Below the pieces are notes generated by a model, which saw nothing but the letters and a program-made list of their open reading frames with translations, did not search any database and was not told the origin of the DNA. The position numbers and the translations under genes are program-made. From Acidobacteriota bacterium (GTDB taxonomy: Bacteria > Acidobacteriota > Terriglobia > Terriglobales > Acidobacteriaceae): a stretch of DNA of 64,000 nucleotides. The stretch is taken from the NCBI GenBank assembly GCA_021813745.1, contig JAKAJO010000007.1:41208-105207 (forward strand), read 5' to 3'. Shown here one piece after another: positions 52,119 through 62,128 of the stretch (position 1 is its first letter; each line of letters opens with the position of its first letter).

Positions 52119-54416
52119 ATGCAGGCAGTCCTTCGCTCAAACCCGAATCGCAATATCGCCCCGCGCGCCACGCAGATGAAGCTGGCGCGCTTTTGGCTGA
52201 TTTGCGGATTTTTCCTCGCTTGGGCATGCGTCATTTCCATGCGCTTGTTCTGGTTGCAGGGAGTGCGCCATGCAGAGTATCTGGAGCGGGCGCAGCGCCA
52301 GCAGCAGAGAACCTTTGAAGTTGCTCCGCATCGCGGAGTGCTTTATGACCGCAACATGCGTGAGTTGGCCATGACCGTTCAGGTCGATTCGATTTATGCG
52401 GTTCCGTCTGAAATGGAGAATAAGGATGCCGCCGCAAAGGTGCTGGCCCGCATCACGCATGTTGATCCCGAGGACGCCTTCACCTCGGAAGAGGCCATCG
52501 CTGATCGTCTCGATCAGGGACGCAACTTCGCTTGGATCGCGCGTCGCGTCAAGCCTGAAGTTGCCATGCACGTTCGTGACCTGAACATGAAGGGCATTTA
52601 TTTCCAGAAGGAATTTCAGCGCTTCTATCCAAACAACGTCATCGCTGCACAAATCCTTGGCTACGTAGGCTTGGATGACAATGGACTCGGCGGACTGGAA
52701 CAGAAGTTTGATAAGCGCCTCCACGGTGCGCCTGGTGAGGTCTTCACAGCACTCGATGCGCGCCGTCGCATTATCGGCTCCACCGCGCGAGAACCCGAGC
52801 CGGGACAGAATCTTCAGCTCACCATCGATGAAAACATCCAGTTCATGGCCGAACAGGCTCTCGATCATGCCATGCAAAGGACGCAGGCTGCCAATGGCAC
52901 CATCGTCGTGCAGGATGTCCACACGGGAGAGATTCTTGCGCTTGCCATTCGGCCGACGTTCAACCCCAACGATTTTCGCCGCACAACGCCAGCCCTGCTG
53001 CGCGATCATGCGGTGAGCGACGTCTATGAGCCGGGCTCAGTGTTCAAGCTCGTCACATATTCGGCAGCCATTGACCAGCATCTCGCCAAGCCCGACGACA
53101 TGATTGATTGTCAGGGGGGGCAGATTACCCTGGCTGGGCGCGTCATTCATGACGACAAAAGCGATCGCGGACTGGGAGTCGTTTCCGTCGCCACGGCACT
53201 AGCCCGTTCCAGCGATGTGGCCGCCGTCAAGCTGGCGCTCAAAGTAGGGCCAGATCGTTTTTATCAGTACATCCGCGACTTTGGCTTCGGCGGTCGGACG
53301 GGCATGGAACTGCCCGGTGAAACACGCGGGCTTCTGCGTCCTCCATCGAAATGGAGCGGCTCGTCAATTGGCTCTCTTGCCATCGGGCAGGAAGTTGGCG
53401 TCACACCAGTCCAGCTCGTCTCCATGGTGTCCACCATCGCGAATGGTGGAGTCTATCTGCCACCGCGCATCCTCATGCCGGGTCAGGTGGATCATCCGGC
53501 GAATGCCAAGTCAGCACCCAGTCTGCATATCGATCCCTTCAAGCCCGGTGAAGACCTGCCCGATCCACTCCCACCCGGCGCACATCGCGTCATCTCGACA
53601 CTCACCGCAGCCCAGATGCGTCAGATGATGGAAGGAGTGGTGCTATTTGGAACAGGCAAGCCCGCGCAATTGAATGGCTATTCATCGGGTGGCAAAACAG
53701 GCACTGCCCAGAAAGTGGACCCCGTCACGCATCTTTACTCCAAGACCATGCACATCGCATCTTTTGCAGGCATCGCCCCGGTCAACAACCCGGTGATTGC
53801 CGTGGCTGTCGTCATCGACTCGCCCAAAGGAGACTATTACGGCACAGCAGTTTCGGCACCGGTCTTTGCTGAGGTCGCACAACAGGTTCTTGAGTATCTA
53901 GGCGTGCCCCACGACACAGAAGTTCGCACGCCGCAGGCACAGGCTAAGGCTAGTCAGCCTGTGTCCGAGGACGAAACCGAGGCAAACCAGAACGAGGTGG
54001 ACACGCTCTTTGCCGCGGTGAACGATCTTCCGGCCGATGACCCCCTGCGGAATCCGCCCGCGCCATCCAGTGACGCTTACGCGCCGTCGCAGGCTGCAGC
54101 CTCCGGAACGGCGTCGGTGGCTTCTCCTGTCTCCGTCTCTTCGGCCGCCGTAATCCAGGTCAACGCGGCACAAGCGAAGAGCAACACCACTTCGCCGATA
54201 TCCAAAGGACGGATTGCACGCGTCCCAGTCGATGAAAGCAAGAAGCTTGCTGTCCCTTCGCTCGTTGGCTTACCGGTTCGAGACGTGATTGAGACGGCAG
54301 CGAACGCCGGATTGGAAGTAGAGATCATGGGTTCCGGCATCGCCCGCCAACAGGCGCCCGCTCCCGGTACGCAGGTGCGCGCCGGGACAAAAATTGTGGT
54401 GCACTGCGCACGCTGA
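52119..54416 (+). CDS. ftsI: Peptidoglycan D,D-transpeptidase FtsI with C-terminal PASTA domain
   Basis: The septal class B penicillin-binding protein that crosslinks new murein. The 765-residue protein has an N-terminal membrane anchor (FWLICGFFLAWACVISMRLFW) and a dimerisation domain. In the transpeptidase domain the nucleophile is S307 in the SVFK tetrad (S307-K310), with the second motif SSD (RSSDVAAVK) and the KTGTAQK motif at 526-532. A low-complexity Ala/Ser/Pro/Gln linker (about 610-700) leads to one PASTA domain (VPSLVGLPVRDVIETAANAG...), which binds murein or lipid II in other proteins. PASTA-bearing FtsI is typical of Firmicutes, Actinobacteria and Acidobacteria rather than Proteobacteria. 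Confidence 0.95.
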   Translation: MQAVLRSNPNRNIAPRATQMKLARFWLICGFFLAWACVISMRLFWLQGVRHAEYLERAQRQQQRTFEVAPHRGVLYDRNMRELAMTVQVDSIYAVPSEMENKDAAAKVLARITHVDPEDAFTSEEAIADRLDQGRNFAWIARRVKPEVAMHVRDLNMKGIYFQKEFQRFYPNNVIAAQILGYVGLDDNGLGGLEQKFDKRLHGAPGEVFTALDARRRIIGSTAREPEPGQNLQLTIDENIQFMAEQALDHAMQRTQAANGTIVVQDVHTGEILALAIRPTFNPNDFRRTTPALLRDHAVSDVYEPGSVFKLVTYSAAIDQHLAKPDDMIDCQGGQITLAGRVIHDDKSDRGLGVVSVATALARSSDVAAVKLALKVGPDRFYQYIRDFGFGGRTGMELPGETRGLLRPPSKWSGSSIGSLAIGQEVGVTPVQLVSMVSTIANGGVYLPPRILMPGQVDHPANAKSAPSLHIDPFKPGEDLPDPLPPGAHRVISTLTAAQMRQMMEGVVLFGTGKPAQLNGYSSGGKTGTAQKVDPVTHLYSKTMHIASFAGIAPVNNPVIAVAVVIDSPKGDYYGTAVSAPVFAEVAQQVLEYLGVPHDTEVRTPQAQAKASQPVSEDETEANQNEVDTLFAAVNDLPADDPLRNPPAPSSDAYAPSQAAASGTASVASPVSVSSAAVIQVNAAQAKSNTTSPISKGRIARVPVDESKKLAVPSLVGLPVRDVIETAANAGLEVEIMGSGIARQQAPAPGTQVRAGTKIVVHCAR

Positions 54417-54468
54417 TTCGCGCGCACACAATGCGACGGCATCTCACCCAACTACAATCAAAGTCAAG

Positions 54469-55980
54469 ATGACCTGGAATGATCTGGTTTCTGAAGTGTC
54501 GGCGATAGCGCACTCCGGAAAGTCTGCGCATGCCATCACGGGATTGGAATACGACTCGCGCCGTGTGCATTCCGGTTCGGTCTTTGTTGCTATGAAGGGC
54601 GGTTCCACAGATGGGAATCGCTTTGTCGAAAAGGCCATTGCCGCGGGTGCCCTCGGCGTCATCACGGATTCTTCGCAAACCTTCGATCACCTTCTCGTTT
54701 ACCATCCGGGCATTCCCGTACTCGAGGTGGAGCATGGACGGCGTGCTCTGGCGCAGGCCTCGGCGGCCTTCTTCGGGCATCCGGAACGCACACTTGCCGC
54801 AACAGCGATCACCGGAACGAATGGAAAGACTACGACGTCTTTTCTTATCGAGGCACTACTCAACTCTGACAATCGCAGGACAGTGCTGGTTGGAACTATC
54901 GAGTATCACATTACCGGCGAAGTGCGACCCTCCGTCCACACAACACCGGAATCGCGCGATCTCTTTGAGCTGATGGCCGAAGGTGTGCAGAAAGGAGCCA
55001 CCGAACTCGTCACAGAAGTCTCCAGTCATGCGCTCGACCAGGGACGAATCGCAGGAGTGCCATTCGACGTCGCCGTTTTCACAAATCTCACCCGCGATCA
55101 TCTGGACTATCACGGCACCATGGAGAAGTACTTCGCGGCCAAGCGCATGCTGTTTGAGGGCAAAGTCTACCCGGCACCACGAGTCGCCATCCTCAATGCA
55201 CATGATGCGCGCAGCGCAGAACTTGCGGAGGTGGCGAAGAAGGCTGGCGCCGCAGTCTTTACATACGGAATCGAAAGAGGCGATTGGCGGGCAGAACAAG
55301 TTGCATTGACGCCCGGAGGCGCTGCGTTTCATCTGCATACCCCACGGGGAACCGCATCGGTGCAGTCGCGCCTTGCGGGCGAGGTCAATATCCTCAACCT
55401 GCTCGCAGCCTGCGCTTCGGCCGATGCTCGCGGCGTGTCATTCGATCGGATCGCGCAGACGGCATCCCAGCTTCGACCGGTCCCCGGCCGCTTTGAACCC
55501 GTTGACGCCGGTCAGCCATTCACGGTGATCGTGGACTACGCGCACACCGACGATGCGCTGCGCAACCTGACTGTATTAGCCCGCCAGTTGACTGCGAAAT
55601 CCGGCGGTCGTGTCCTCAGCCTCTTTGGCTGCGGTGGTGACCGGGACCGCACGAAAAGACCCAGAATGGGGCGAGCGGCGGGTGAGGGAAGCGACTTTGT
55701 TGTCGTGACCAGTGACAATCCCCGATCAGAGGACCCGCTCGCAATCCTGGCGGAGATCGAGCCCGGACTCAAGGCCAGCGGCACACCGTATGAGATTGAG
55801 CCGGATCGCGCAGTAGCGATTCAGCGTATTCTTGAGCAGGCCCAACCGCAGGACGTAGTGCTGATCGCAGGCAAGGGGCACGAAAAGGTGCAAATCTTCA
55901 GCGGTCACACCGTTCCATTCGATGATGCCGAGACCGCGCTTTCCATTCTCCGGCAAATGGGATACGGTGGAGTGCGATGA
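54469..55980 (+). CDS. murE: UDP-MurNAc-tripeptide synthetase MurE (meso-diaminopimelate type)
   Basis: Adds the third amino acid to UDP-MurNAc-dipeptide. The 503-residue ligase starts with SAITGLEYDSRRVHSGSVFVAMKG and the ATP loop ITGTNGKTTTSFLIEA. The central segment TTPESRDLFELMAEG, VSSHALDQGRI and FTNLTRDHLDYHGTMEKY follow. The motif DNPRSEDP, with the arginine that recognises meso-diaminopimelate, predicts a DAP-type wall as in Gram-negative bacteria. ATG 54469 matches the family N-terminus; a weak TACAAT lies 10 nt before it and no strong Shine-Dalgarno site is present. The stop overlaps the murF start by 4 bp (ATGA). Confidence 0.95.
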   Translation: MTWNDLVSEVSAIAHSGKSAHAITGLEYDSRRVHSGSVFVAMKGGSTDGNRFVEKAIAAGALGVITDSSQTFDHLLVYHPGIPVLEVEHGRRALAQASAAFFGHPERTLAATAITGTNGKTTTSFLIEALLNSDNRRTVLVGTIEYHITGEVRPSVHTTPESRDLFELMAEGVQKGATELVTEVSSHALDQGRIAGVPFDVAVFTNLTRDHLDYHGTMEKYFAAKRMLFEGKVYPAPRVAILNAHDARSAELAEVAKKAGAAVFTYGIERGDWRAEQVALTPGGAAFHLHTPRGTASVQSRLAGEVNILNLLAACASADARGVSFDRIAQTASQLRPVPGRFEPVDAGQPFTVIVDYAHTDDALRNLTVLARQLTAKSGGRVLSLFGCGGDRDRTKRPRMGRAAGEGSDFVVVTSDNPRSEDPLAILAEIEPGLKASGTPYEIEPDRAVAIQRILEQAQPQDVVLIAGKGHEKVQIFSGHTVPFDDAETALSILRQMGYGGVR

Positions 55981-57386
55981 AACTGACCCTCGCAGAAGTC
56001 GCCGTGGGTACTGGCGCCGTGCTTGAAGTGCCCTCCAGCGTAGCGCAGGCGGGTTCGCGTGTAGCAACGGGCTATTCAATCGAATCGCGCACCATCTGCG
56101 CGGGTGAGGTCTTCTTCGCCATCCACGGCGAGCGGTTCAACGGGCATGATTTTGTTGTATCGGCAATCGAGCGGGGGGCAATAGCGGCAGTTGTAGCCCG
56201 CGCGCGCGTCGCCACGCTTCCGGATATCGCCTTGTCTGTACCCCTCCTGCTGTGCGACGACCCTCTACTGGCTTTGCAGGCGCTGGCCGCGCACGTACGT
56301 CGCCAGTGGGGGAAGCGCGTGATTGGCGTTACCGGCTCGGCAGGAAAGACCACGACAAAGGAAGCCATAGCGGCGGCCCTCAGCACACGTTTCAATGTGC
56401 TCAAGTCGCAGGGCAACTTGAATAACAACTTCGGGCTTCCGCTGCAGTTGTTACGGCTGGAGCCGGAGCACGAAATTGCCGTGCTCGAAATGGGCATGAA
56501 CCATGCCGGAGAGATCGCCGCACTTGCCCGTATCGCCACTCCCGATTGGGGCGTAGTCACCAACGTCGGCACCGCACACATTGAAAACTTCGCTGACGGG
56601 CAAGCAGGGATCGCGCGCGCCAAGTTTGAACTCGTGGCCGCCCTTCCGGCGAATGGTATTGCATTCCTCAATTGCAGCGATCCGTACGTCTCCCAGTTCG
56701 GCCGGGATTTTCCGGGCAAGGTCGTCTACTTCGGCGATGGTCCGTGCGCCGATCCGCAGATTCTCATCGCGCAGGAGGACGATGCGGGCCTCCACATCTG
56801 CTATCGTGCAGGCGAGCGCGAGGGATGGTTCACCCTGCATATGCTCGGTGCGCATAACGGCACCAATGCCATCGCCGGTCTTGCCGTCGCATTGGAGGCG
56901 GGTGTCCAACTCGACGCCGCGGTCCGAGCCCTGGAGACCTTGACGCCGGGAGATAAGCGTGGCGAAGTAATCGAAATCGCGGGCGCGACGCTGATTAATG
57001 ATGCATATAACTCGAATCCCGAAGCCCTGCGCTCCATGATCCGTACACTGGCCGGACGCCCGGCGCAACGTCGAATTCTCGTCGCCGGAGAAATGCTCGA
57101 GCTCGGGGAACAAGGTCCGGCGTTGCATGCCGCTTGTGGCAAGGCTGCGGCCAACGCCGGCCTTGACTTCGTCCTCGGCGTCCGCGGCAATGCGGAACAT
57201 CTCGCCGCTGCCGCTTGCACAGCCGGTGTTGCATCCCTCTTTTTGCCCGATTCTGAAGCCGCTGGAAAATGGCTCAAAGACAATCTTCGAGAAGGCGATG
57301 TCGTACTGGTGAAAGGCTCGCGCGGAGTTCGTCTGGAGCGCGCGATCCAGTCCGTCTTGTCGGCCCCTAGAAGCGCATCGGAGTGA
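55977..57386 (+). CDS. murF: UDP-MurNAc-pentapeptide synthetase MurF
   Basis: Adds D-Ala-D-Ala to UDP-MurNAc-tripeptide. The 469-residue ligase has the ATP loop GVTGSAGKTTTKEAIAAAL, the following LKSQGNLNNNFGLPL and EMGMNHAGEIAALARIA, then NVGTAHIENF. The C-terminal domain includes LINDAYNSNPEALRSMIRTLA and ILVAGEMLELGEQGPALH. Length and order are normal. It starts within the murE stop codon and ends within the start codon of the metallo-beta-lactamase gene (GTGA overlap), indicating tight translational coupling in both directions. Confidence 0.95.
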   Translation: MKLTLAEVAVGTGAVLEVPSSVAQAGSRVATGYSIESRTICAGEVFFAIHGERFNGHDFVVSAIERGAIAAVVARARVATLPDIALSVPLLLCDDPLLALQALAAHVRRQWGKRVIGVTGSAGKTTTKEAIAAALSTRFNVLKSQGNLNNNFGLPLQLLRLEPEHEIAVLEMGMNHAGEIAALARIATPDWGVVTNVGTAHIENFADGQAGIARAKFELVAALPANGIAFLNCSDPYVSQFGRDFPGKVVYFGDGPCADPQILIAQEDDAGLHICYRAGEREGWFTLHMLGAHNGTNAIAGLAVALEAGVQLDAAVRALETLTPGDKRGEVIEIAGATLINDAYNSNPEALRSMIRTLAGRPAQRRILVAGEMLELGEQGPALHAACGKAAANAGLDFVLGVRGNAEHLAAAACTAGVASLFLPDSEAAGKWLKDNLREGDVVLVKGSRGVRLERAIQSVLSAPRSASE

Positions 57387-58264
57387 ATGTGCAAAGTCAA
57401 CTTCGGCCTCTCCTTCTGGCGTTCCTCCTGGTGTTCTCCGCCAGGCTTGCGGCGGGTGTGCCAGCCTCATGGACCAAGCCTTTCCCGGCGTTTCGCATTG
57501 TCGGAAATCTCTACTATGTTGGCAGCGAGGATCTGGCCTCCTACCTGATCGTGACGCCGCAGGGCGACATCCTCATCAACAGTAGCCTCGAGTCATCCGT
57601 GCCGCTGATCAGGAAGAGCGTAGAGTCTCTGGGCTTTCATTTCTCCGACATCAGGATCCTCCTCATCAGTCATGCTCACTACGACCACTGCGCGGGCAGC
57701 GCCGCGGTCTTGCGCGCAACGGGTGCGCGATATGAAGTCATGGATGCGGATGTTTCCGTCGTGGAATCGGGCGGAAAGACCGACTTTCAATATGGTGCCG
57801 ATCCCTCCATGCACTTTCCACCAGCGCACGTCAGTCGCATCCTGCATGACGGGGATTCCGTGCGCTTCGGAGGCATGGTGCTCACCGCTCATCGCACCGC
57901 GGGCCATACGAGGGGCACCACCACATGGACCTTTGAGGAAAGCGAGGCTGGCAAAACCTATCATGTAGTGATTGTGGGCAGTCCCAACGTCAACCCCGGA
58001 TACCGTCTGGTGGATAATCGGCAATATCCAATGATTGCCCAGGATTACCAGCAAGGATTCAAGACTCTCTCCGGCCTTCCCTGCGACATCTTTCTCGGCG
58101 CTCACGGCGGCTATTTCGGACTCGTGGAAAAGTACGCGCGCTGGCGGCGGGGCGATCACAGTGCGTTCGTAGATCCCGCAGGCTATCGAAGGTACATTGC
58201 CGAACGAGAGCAGGCATTCAAGGCAGAACTGGACCGCCAAAGCCACACCACGCCGTGGCACTGA
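57383..58264 (+). CDS. Subclass B3 metallo-beta-lactamase, inside the murein operon
   Basis: A 293-residue metallo-hydrolase with a signal peptide (about 8-25). It has all B3 zinc ligands: H97, H99, D101 and H102 in SHAHYDHCAG, H175 in TAGHTRGTTTW and H241 in LGAHGGYF. The lack of a cysteine ligand near residue 200 (IVGSPNVNPGY has Ser) and the block NRQYPMIAQDY are also B3-like, close to L1 of Stenotrophomonas. Such enzymes hydrolyse penicillins, cephalosporins and carbapenems in the periplasm. The GTG start overlaps the murF stop by 4 bp, so it is translated with the cell-wall genes. Actual lactamase activity is inferred from motifs; other B3-fold hydrolases exist. Confidence 0.87.
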   Translation: MNVQSQLRPLLLAFLLVFSARLAAGVPASWTKPFPAFRIVGNLYYVGSEDLASYLIVTPQGDILINSSLESSVPLIRKSVESLGFHFSDIRILLISHAHYDHCAGSAAVLRATGARYEVMDADVSVVESGGKTDFQYGADPSMHFPPAHVSRILHDGDSVRFGGMVLTAHRTAGHTRGTTTWTFEESEAGKTYHVVIVGSPNVNPGYRLVDNRQYPMIAQDYQQGFKTLSGLPCDIFLGAHGGYFGLVEKYARWRRGDHSAFVDPAGYRRYIAEREQAFKAELDRQSHTTPWH

Positions 58265-58319
58265 TGCCCATGGAGTGAGTGCCTTGTAAAATCAACCTGA
58301 ACCTACGGCTCAATTCGGC

Positions 58320-59471
58320 ATGGGAGGCCCCTTGCTTTACTGGCTGCTCTATCAGAAACTCTATCCGTTCTTTCACCCGTTTCGTATCTTCCGATACCTG
58401 ACGTTTCGCACCGCGTTCGCCTCGCTTACTGCGCTCCTGATTGCACTCTTCATTGGTCCTTTCGTAATTGACAAGCTGCGGGAGTTCCAGATCGGCCAGT
58501 ACATTCGCGAAGAAGGGCCGCAATCCCATAAGAAGAAGTCCGGCACGCCGACCATGGGCGGAGTGCTGATTGTCATTGCCATTCTTCTGCCCACAATCCT
58601 TTGGTCGGATCCTACCAATCCATTTGTCTGGGTCGCCGTTTTCTCCACACTCGCCTTCGGCGCAATCGGTTTTGCCGACGATTTCATCAAGGTGGTCCAG
58701 CGCCGCAGTCTTGGACTTACTGCACGAGCCAAGCTGCTATGGCAAGGTGTTGCGGGGGCCGCGGTCGGCATCGCGCTTGTCGTGCTCGACCAGTTCAAGG
58801 TGTTTTCTACAAATATGACGGTGCCATTCGTCAAGCAATGGAGACCCGATCTGCTTTGGCATGCGTGGCCCGGAACCATCGCGCATTGGGGCCTCCTGGC
58901 ATTCATCCCATTTGTTGCATGGGTCGCCCTCGTCCTGGTGGGTTCATCGAATGCAGTGAACCTGACCGATGGACTTGATGGGCTTGCGATTGGCTGCACG
59001 ATCATCGCGGCGGGAGCCCTCACCGTACTCACCTATGTCAGCGGTCATGTTGTCTTCGCAGATTACCTCGAACTACAGCGTATGCCCATGGTAGGCGAGG
59101 TTACCGTCTTTTGCGGCGCCATGGTGGGCGCCTCCATTGGCTTCCTCTGGTACAACGCCCATCCAGCTCAGGTTTTCATGGGCGACGTTGGCTCGCTCGC
59201 GCTTGGCGGCGCCATTGGGACAGTGGCCGTCATCATTCGCCAAGAATTGCTCCTTCTTTTCATCGGAGGCATCTTCATCCTTGAAGCTCTCTCCGTCGTC
59301 CTCCAGGTGGGCAGTTACAAGCTGCGCAACAAGAAGCGTATCTTCAAGATGGCTCCCCTGCATCACCATTTCGAGCAACTTGGCTGGCATGAGTCGAAGG
59401 TGATCGTCCGCTTTTGGATTGGCGCCCTGGTGTTTGCACTGTTTGCTCTCACCACACTCAAACTCCGCTAG
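58320..59471 (+). CDS. mraY: Phospho-N-acetylmuramoyl-pentapeptide-transferase MraY
   Basis: Makes lipid I by transferring phospho-MurNAc-pentapeptide to undecaprenyl phosphate. The 383-residue membrane enzyme has about ten helices and landmarks [23 protein letters not shown] (catalytic Asp pair), [28 protein letters not shown], and [15 protein letters not shown]. The start may be ATG 58320 or TTG 58332, which has GGGAGG just upstream and gives a more typical N-terminus. A 55-nt gap separates it from the metallo-beta-lactamase gene. Confidence 0.96.
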   Translation: MGGPLLYWLLYQKLYPFFHPFRIFRYLTFRTAFASLTALLIALFIGPFVIDKLREFQIGQYIREEGPQSHKKKSGTPTMGGVLIVIAILLPTILWSDPTNPFVWVAVFSTLAFGAIGFADDFIKVVQRRSLGLTARAKLLWQGVAGAAVGIALVVLDQFKVFSTNMTVPFVKQWRPDLLWHAWPGTIAHWGLLAFIPFVAWVALVLVGSSNAVNLTDGLDGLAIGCTIIAAGALTVLTYVSGHVVFADYLELQRMPMVGEVTVFCGAMVGASIGFLWYNAHPAQVFMGDVGSLALGGAIGTVAVIIRQELLLLFIGGIFILEALSVVLQVGSYKLRNKKRIFKMAPLHHHFEQLGWHESKVIVRFWIGALVFALFALTTLKLR

Positions 59472-59538
59472 CAGGCAGCGCACGCGCACTCCGTCGTTGC
59501 ACAATAGAGATGTCAAAGAGCCCTGAGGACGTACCAGC

Positions 59539-60921
59539 ATGATGGAGCTAAAAGGAAAGAAAGTTCTGGTCGTCGGACTCGGAAAGTCCGGACTGGCAGC
59601 TGCGTTGTTTCTGCGCCACAGGGGCGCTCAGGTGACGGTGTCTGATGTACGCAGTGCCGAAGCGCTGGCCAAGGATATTCCCGCCCTCCTTGAAGAGGGA
59701 ATTATGGTCGAGACCGGCGGGCACGGCCTGCTCACCTTTCGCCGCCAGGATCTGATTGTCGTCAGCCCTGGAGTTCCACTCGATACTCCTGAACTGGTGC
59801 AGGTCAGAAGTTTCGGCCTGCCCGTGATTGGCGAACTGGAGCTTGCCGCGCGCTTCCTCAAGGGGCACCTCGCCGCAATTACCGGCTCTAACGGCAAAAC
59901 CACCACCACGGCACTGCTGGGAGAGATTCTCGAGGCTTCGGGCTTTCACACCCTCGTCGGCGGGAACATCGGCGTACCGGTCGTCTCACTCATCGATGAA
60001 AGCAAAGATGAGTCATGGTCTGTTCTTGAAGTCTCAAGTTTCCAGCTGGAAACGACAGAGCTATTTCACCCCAACATCGCCGTTATCCTGAACATCACTC
60101 CCGATCACCTCGATCGTCACGGCACCTTCGAAAATTACGCCCGCGCCAAGGAACGCATCTTCGCGGCCCAGTCTGGCTCAGATGCTGTGGTCCTCAACGC
60201 CGACAACGGGCGCACTGTCGCTGCCGCTGCTCGGGCAGCCGCTCCCGTTCACTGGTTCTCCCTGGAGCATCCCGTGCCGCAAGGCGCGTGGGTTGAAAAC
60301 GGGGGCGTCGTCTACCGGAAAGATAAGGATGCCGAGGTCGAGTATGTGATTCCACTCTCCGGCATCCCTCTCAAGGGCGAGCACAATGTAGAGAATGTGC
60401 TCGCGGCAGTTTGCGCCGCGCGTCTCGCCGGCGCTCCTGTCACCGCAATCCGGAAGGCGATTGAAGACTTTAAGGCTGTCGAGCACCGCCTCGAATATGT
60501 GGCCACTCTCAATGGAGTCGAGTTCTACAACGATTCCAAAGCCACCAATGTGGATGCCACTGCCAAGGCTCTTGCGGCATTTCCGGGCGGCGTCCACCTG
60601 ATTCTCGGTGGCAAAGACAAGAATTCGGACTACACTCAGCTCGCGCAGCTCCTGCACGAACGAGTTCGCGCTGTTTACACCATCGGTTCTGCCGCGGCCA
60701 AAATTGAATCCCACCTGCGCGGCGTGGTGCCTCTCCATTCCTGCGAGACGATGGAGCGCGCCGTCAATGCCGCGGCATCCGCCGCCCATCCCGGCGAGAT
60801 CGTGCTCCTGGCTCCCGCTTGCTCCAGCTTTGACCAGTTCGAAAGCTACGAACATCGCGGCCGAATCTTCAAACAACTCGTCAATGAATGGCGGGGCTGG
60901 AAAGCATGGCAAAACGCGTAG
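59539..60921 (+). CDS. murD: UDP-MurNAc-L-alanine:D-glutamate ligase MurD
   Basis: Adds D-glutamate to UDP-MurNAc-L-Ala. The 460-residue ligase starts KKVLVVGLGKSGLAAALFL and carries the ATP loop ITGSNGKTTTTALLGEIL, VLEVSSFQLETTELFHP, and ILNITPDHLDRHGTFENYARAK. Further blocks are YNDSKATNVDATAKAL and the C-terminal LLAPACSSFDQFESYEHRGRIF. ATG 59539 and 59542 are adjacent and cannot be separated. It overlaps ftsW by about 16 bp (ftsW start at 60906). Confidence 0.96.
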   Translation: MMELKGKKVLVVGLGKSGLAAALFLRHRGAQVTVSDVRSAEALAKDIPALLEEGIMVETGGHGLLTFRRQDLIVVSPGVPLDTPELVQVRSFGLPVIGELELAARFLKGHLAAITGSNGKTTTTALLGEILEASGFHTLVGGNIGVPVVSLIDESKDESWSVLEVSSFQLETTELFHPNIAVILNITPDHLDRHGTFENYARAKERIFAAQSGSDAVVLNADNGRTVAAAARAAAPVHWFSLEHPVPQGAWVENGGVVYRKDKDAEVEYVIPLSGIPLKGEHNVENVLAAVCAARLAGAPVTAIRKAIEDFKAVEHRLEYVATLNGVEFYNDSKATNVDATAKALAAFPGGVHLILGGKDKNSDYTQLAQLLHERVRAVYTIGSAAAKIESHLRGVVPLHSCETMERAVNAAASAAHPGEIVLLAPACSSFDQFESYEHRGRIFKQLVNEWRGWKAWQNA

Positions 60922-62000
60922 GCGTTGACAAGTGGATCTTCTTCACCACCCTCATCCTGGTGGTGTACGGACTCGCCATGGTCTTTTCGGCTTCAGCTGT
61001 TGTTGCCCAGGATCAGTTTCACAATCCCTACGCAATAGTCGGAAAGCAGCTGGGCTGGGCCGTCGGCGGGGTTTTTTGCATGATCTGGCTTATGACCCGC
61101 GACTACACCCGTTACAAGTCACCGGCCTTTATCTACGCTTCCACCGCTGTCACCACCATGCTCCTGGTGCTGGTCTTTTTCTTTCGCAACTCACACAATA
61201 CTCATCGCTGGATCCGCTTTGGAGGCCTGTTCACCTTCCAGCCGTCAGAGATCGCAAAGCCTGTCCTTATTCTCTTCCTCGCTTGGTTCCTGCACACGCG
61301 TCTGGACTCCATGCGCGACTGGCGCGATACGGTCCTCCGCGCAGCCATCATCCCCCTCATCTTCATTGCGCTCATCCTCAAGCAGCCGGATCTCGGCACC
61401 GCCCTGGTCCTTGCCGGTGTCACCGCAATGATGATGTTGTTGGCAGGGCTCGAGTGGAAGCACTTCGCCATCGCGACGGCCGCCTTTTTGCCGATCCTCG
61501 GGTTCATGCTCTTCGCCGTTTCCTGGCGCAGGCAGCGTATGCTCGTCTTCCTCCACCCCGACTCTGACCCCATGGGCGCAGGATTTCACATCAATCAATC
61601 TCTCATCGCCGTTGGCGCCGGAGGATGGTTGGGGCGCGGCTACATGGAGGGCATCCAAAAGCTCTTCTACCTGCCGGAAGCATCCACAGACTTTATCTTT
61701 GCCAATATCGGCGAAGAACTGGGATTCCTTGGCGCGATGTTGATGCTGATCCTCTTTCTCGTGTTGGGTTATAGGGGCCTGCGCACTGCCTTCAAGATCA
61801 AAGATCCCTTTGGCCGTCTGGTCGCATTCGGCATCACAACGGCAATCCTATTGCAGGCCTTTTTCAATATCAGCGTCGTGCTCTCGCTTCTTCCCACAAA
61901 AGGTATCCCTTTGCCGCTTATTTCTTCCGGCGGCACTTCAATCTTCTGTACCCTCGCCAGTATCGGAATTTTGCTGAATATATCCCGTCAAGTTGAATGA
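60906..62000 (+). CDS. ftsW: Septal peptidoglycan polymerase FtsW
   Basis: A SEDS-family glycosyltransferase that polymerises lipid II at the septum with FtsI. The 364-residue protein has about ten transmembrane helices. Landmarks are MVFSASAVVAQDQFHNPY at the start, RWIRFGGLFTFQPSEIAKP, LKQPDLGTALVLAGV, INQSLIAVGAGGWLGRGYMEG and IGEELGFLGAMLML. It closes with GIPLPLISSGGTSIFCTLASIGILLNISR. The ATG at 60906 follows GGAAAG and overlaps the end of murD; an in-frame ATG lies at 60888. The Asp in the large periplasmic loop that is essential in RodA/FtsW is in the visible segment QPDLGTAL region or nearby. Confidence 0.94.
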   Translation: MAKRVGVDKWIFFTTLILVVYGLAMVFSASAVVAQDQFHNPYAIVGKQLGWAVGGVFCMIWLMTRDYTRYKSPAFIYASTAVTTMLLVLVFFFRNSHNTHRWIRFGGLFTFQPSEIAKPVLILFLAWFLHTRLDSMRDWRDTVLRAAIIPLIFIALILKQPDLGTALVLAGVTAMMMLLAGLEWKHFAIATAAFLPILGFMLFAVSWRRQRMLVFLHPDSDPMGAGFHINQSLIAVGAGGWLGRGYMEGIQKLFYLPEASTDFIFANIGEELGFLGAMLMLILFLVLGYRGLRTAFKIKDPFGRLVAFGITTAILLQAFFNISVVLSLLPTKGIPLPLISSGGTSIFCTLASIGILLNISRQVE

Positions 62001-62128
62001 CTCCTCGCGCCTGCGCACCCCTGCAGTTGGGTCATACCGATTTGCTACGATGGGGCAGTCTTCGATCCATGCGGGCAGATCGCTTTGCGCTACCACGCGG
62101 AACGTCCCAAGCTTTGAAAGGTGATTCC

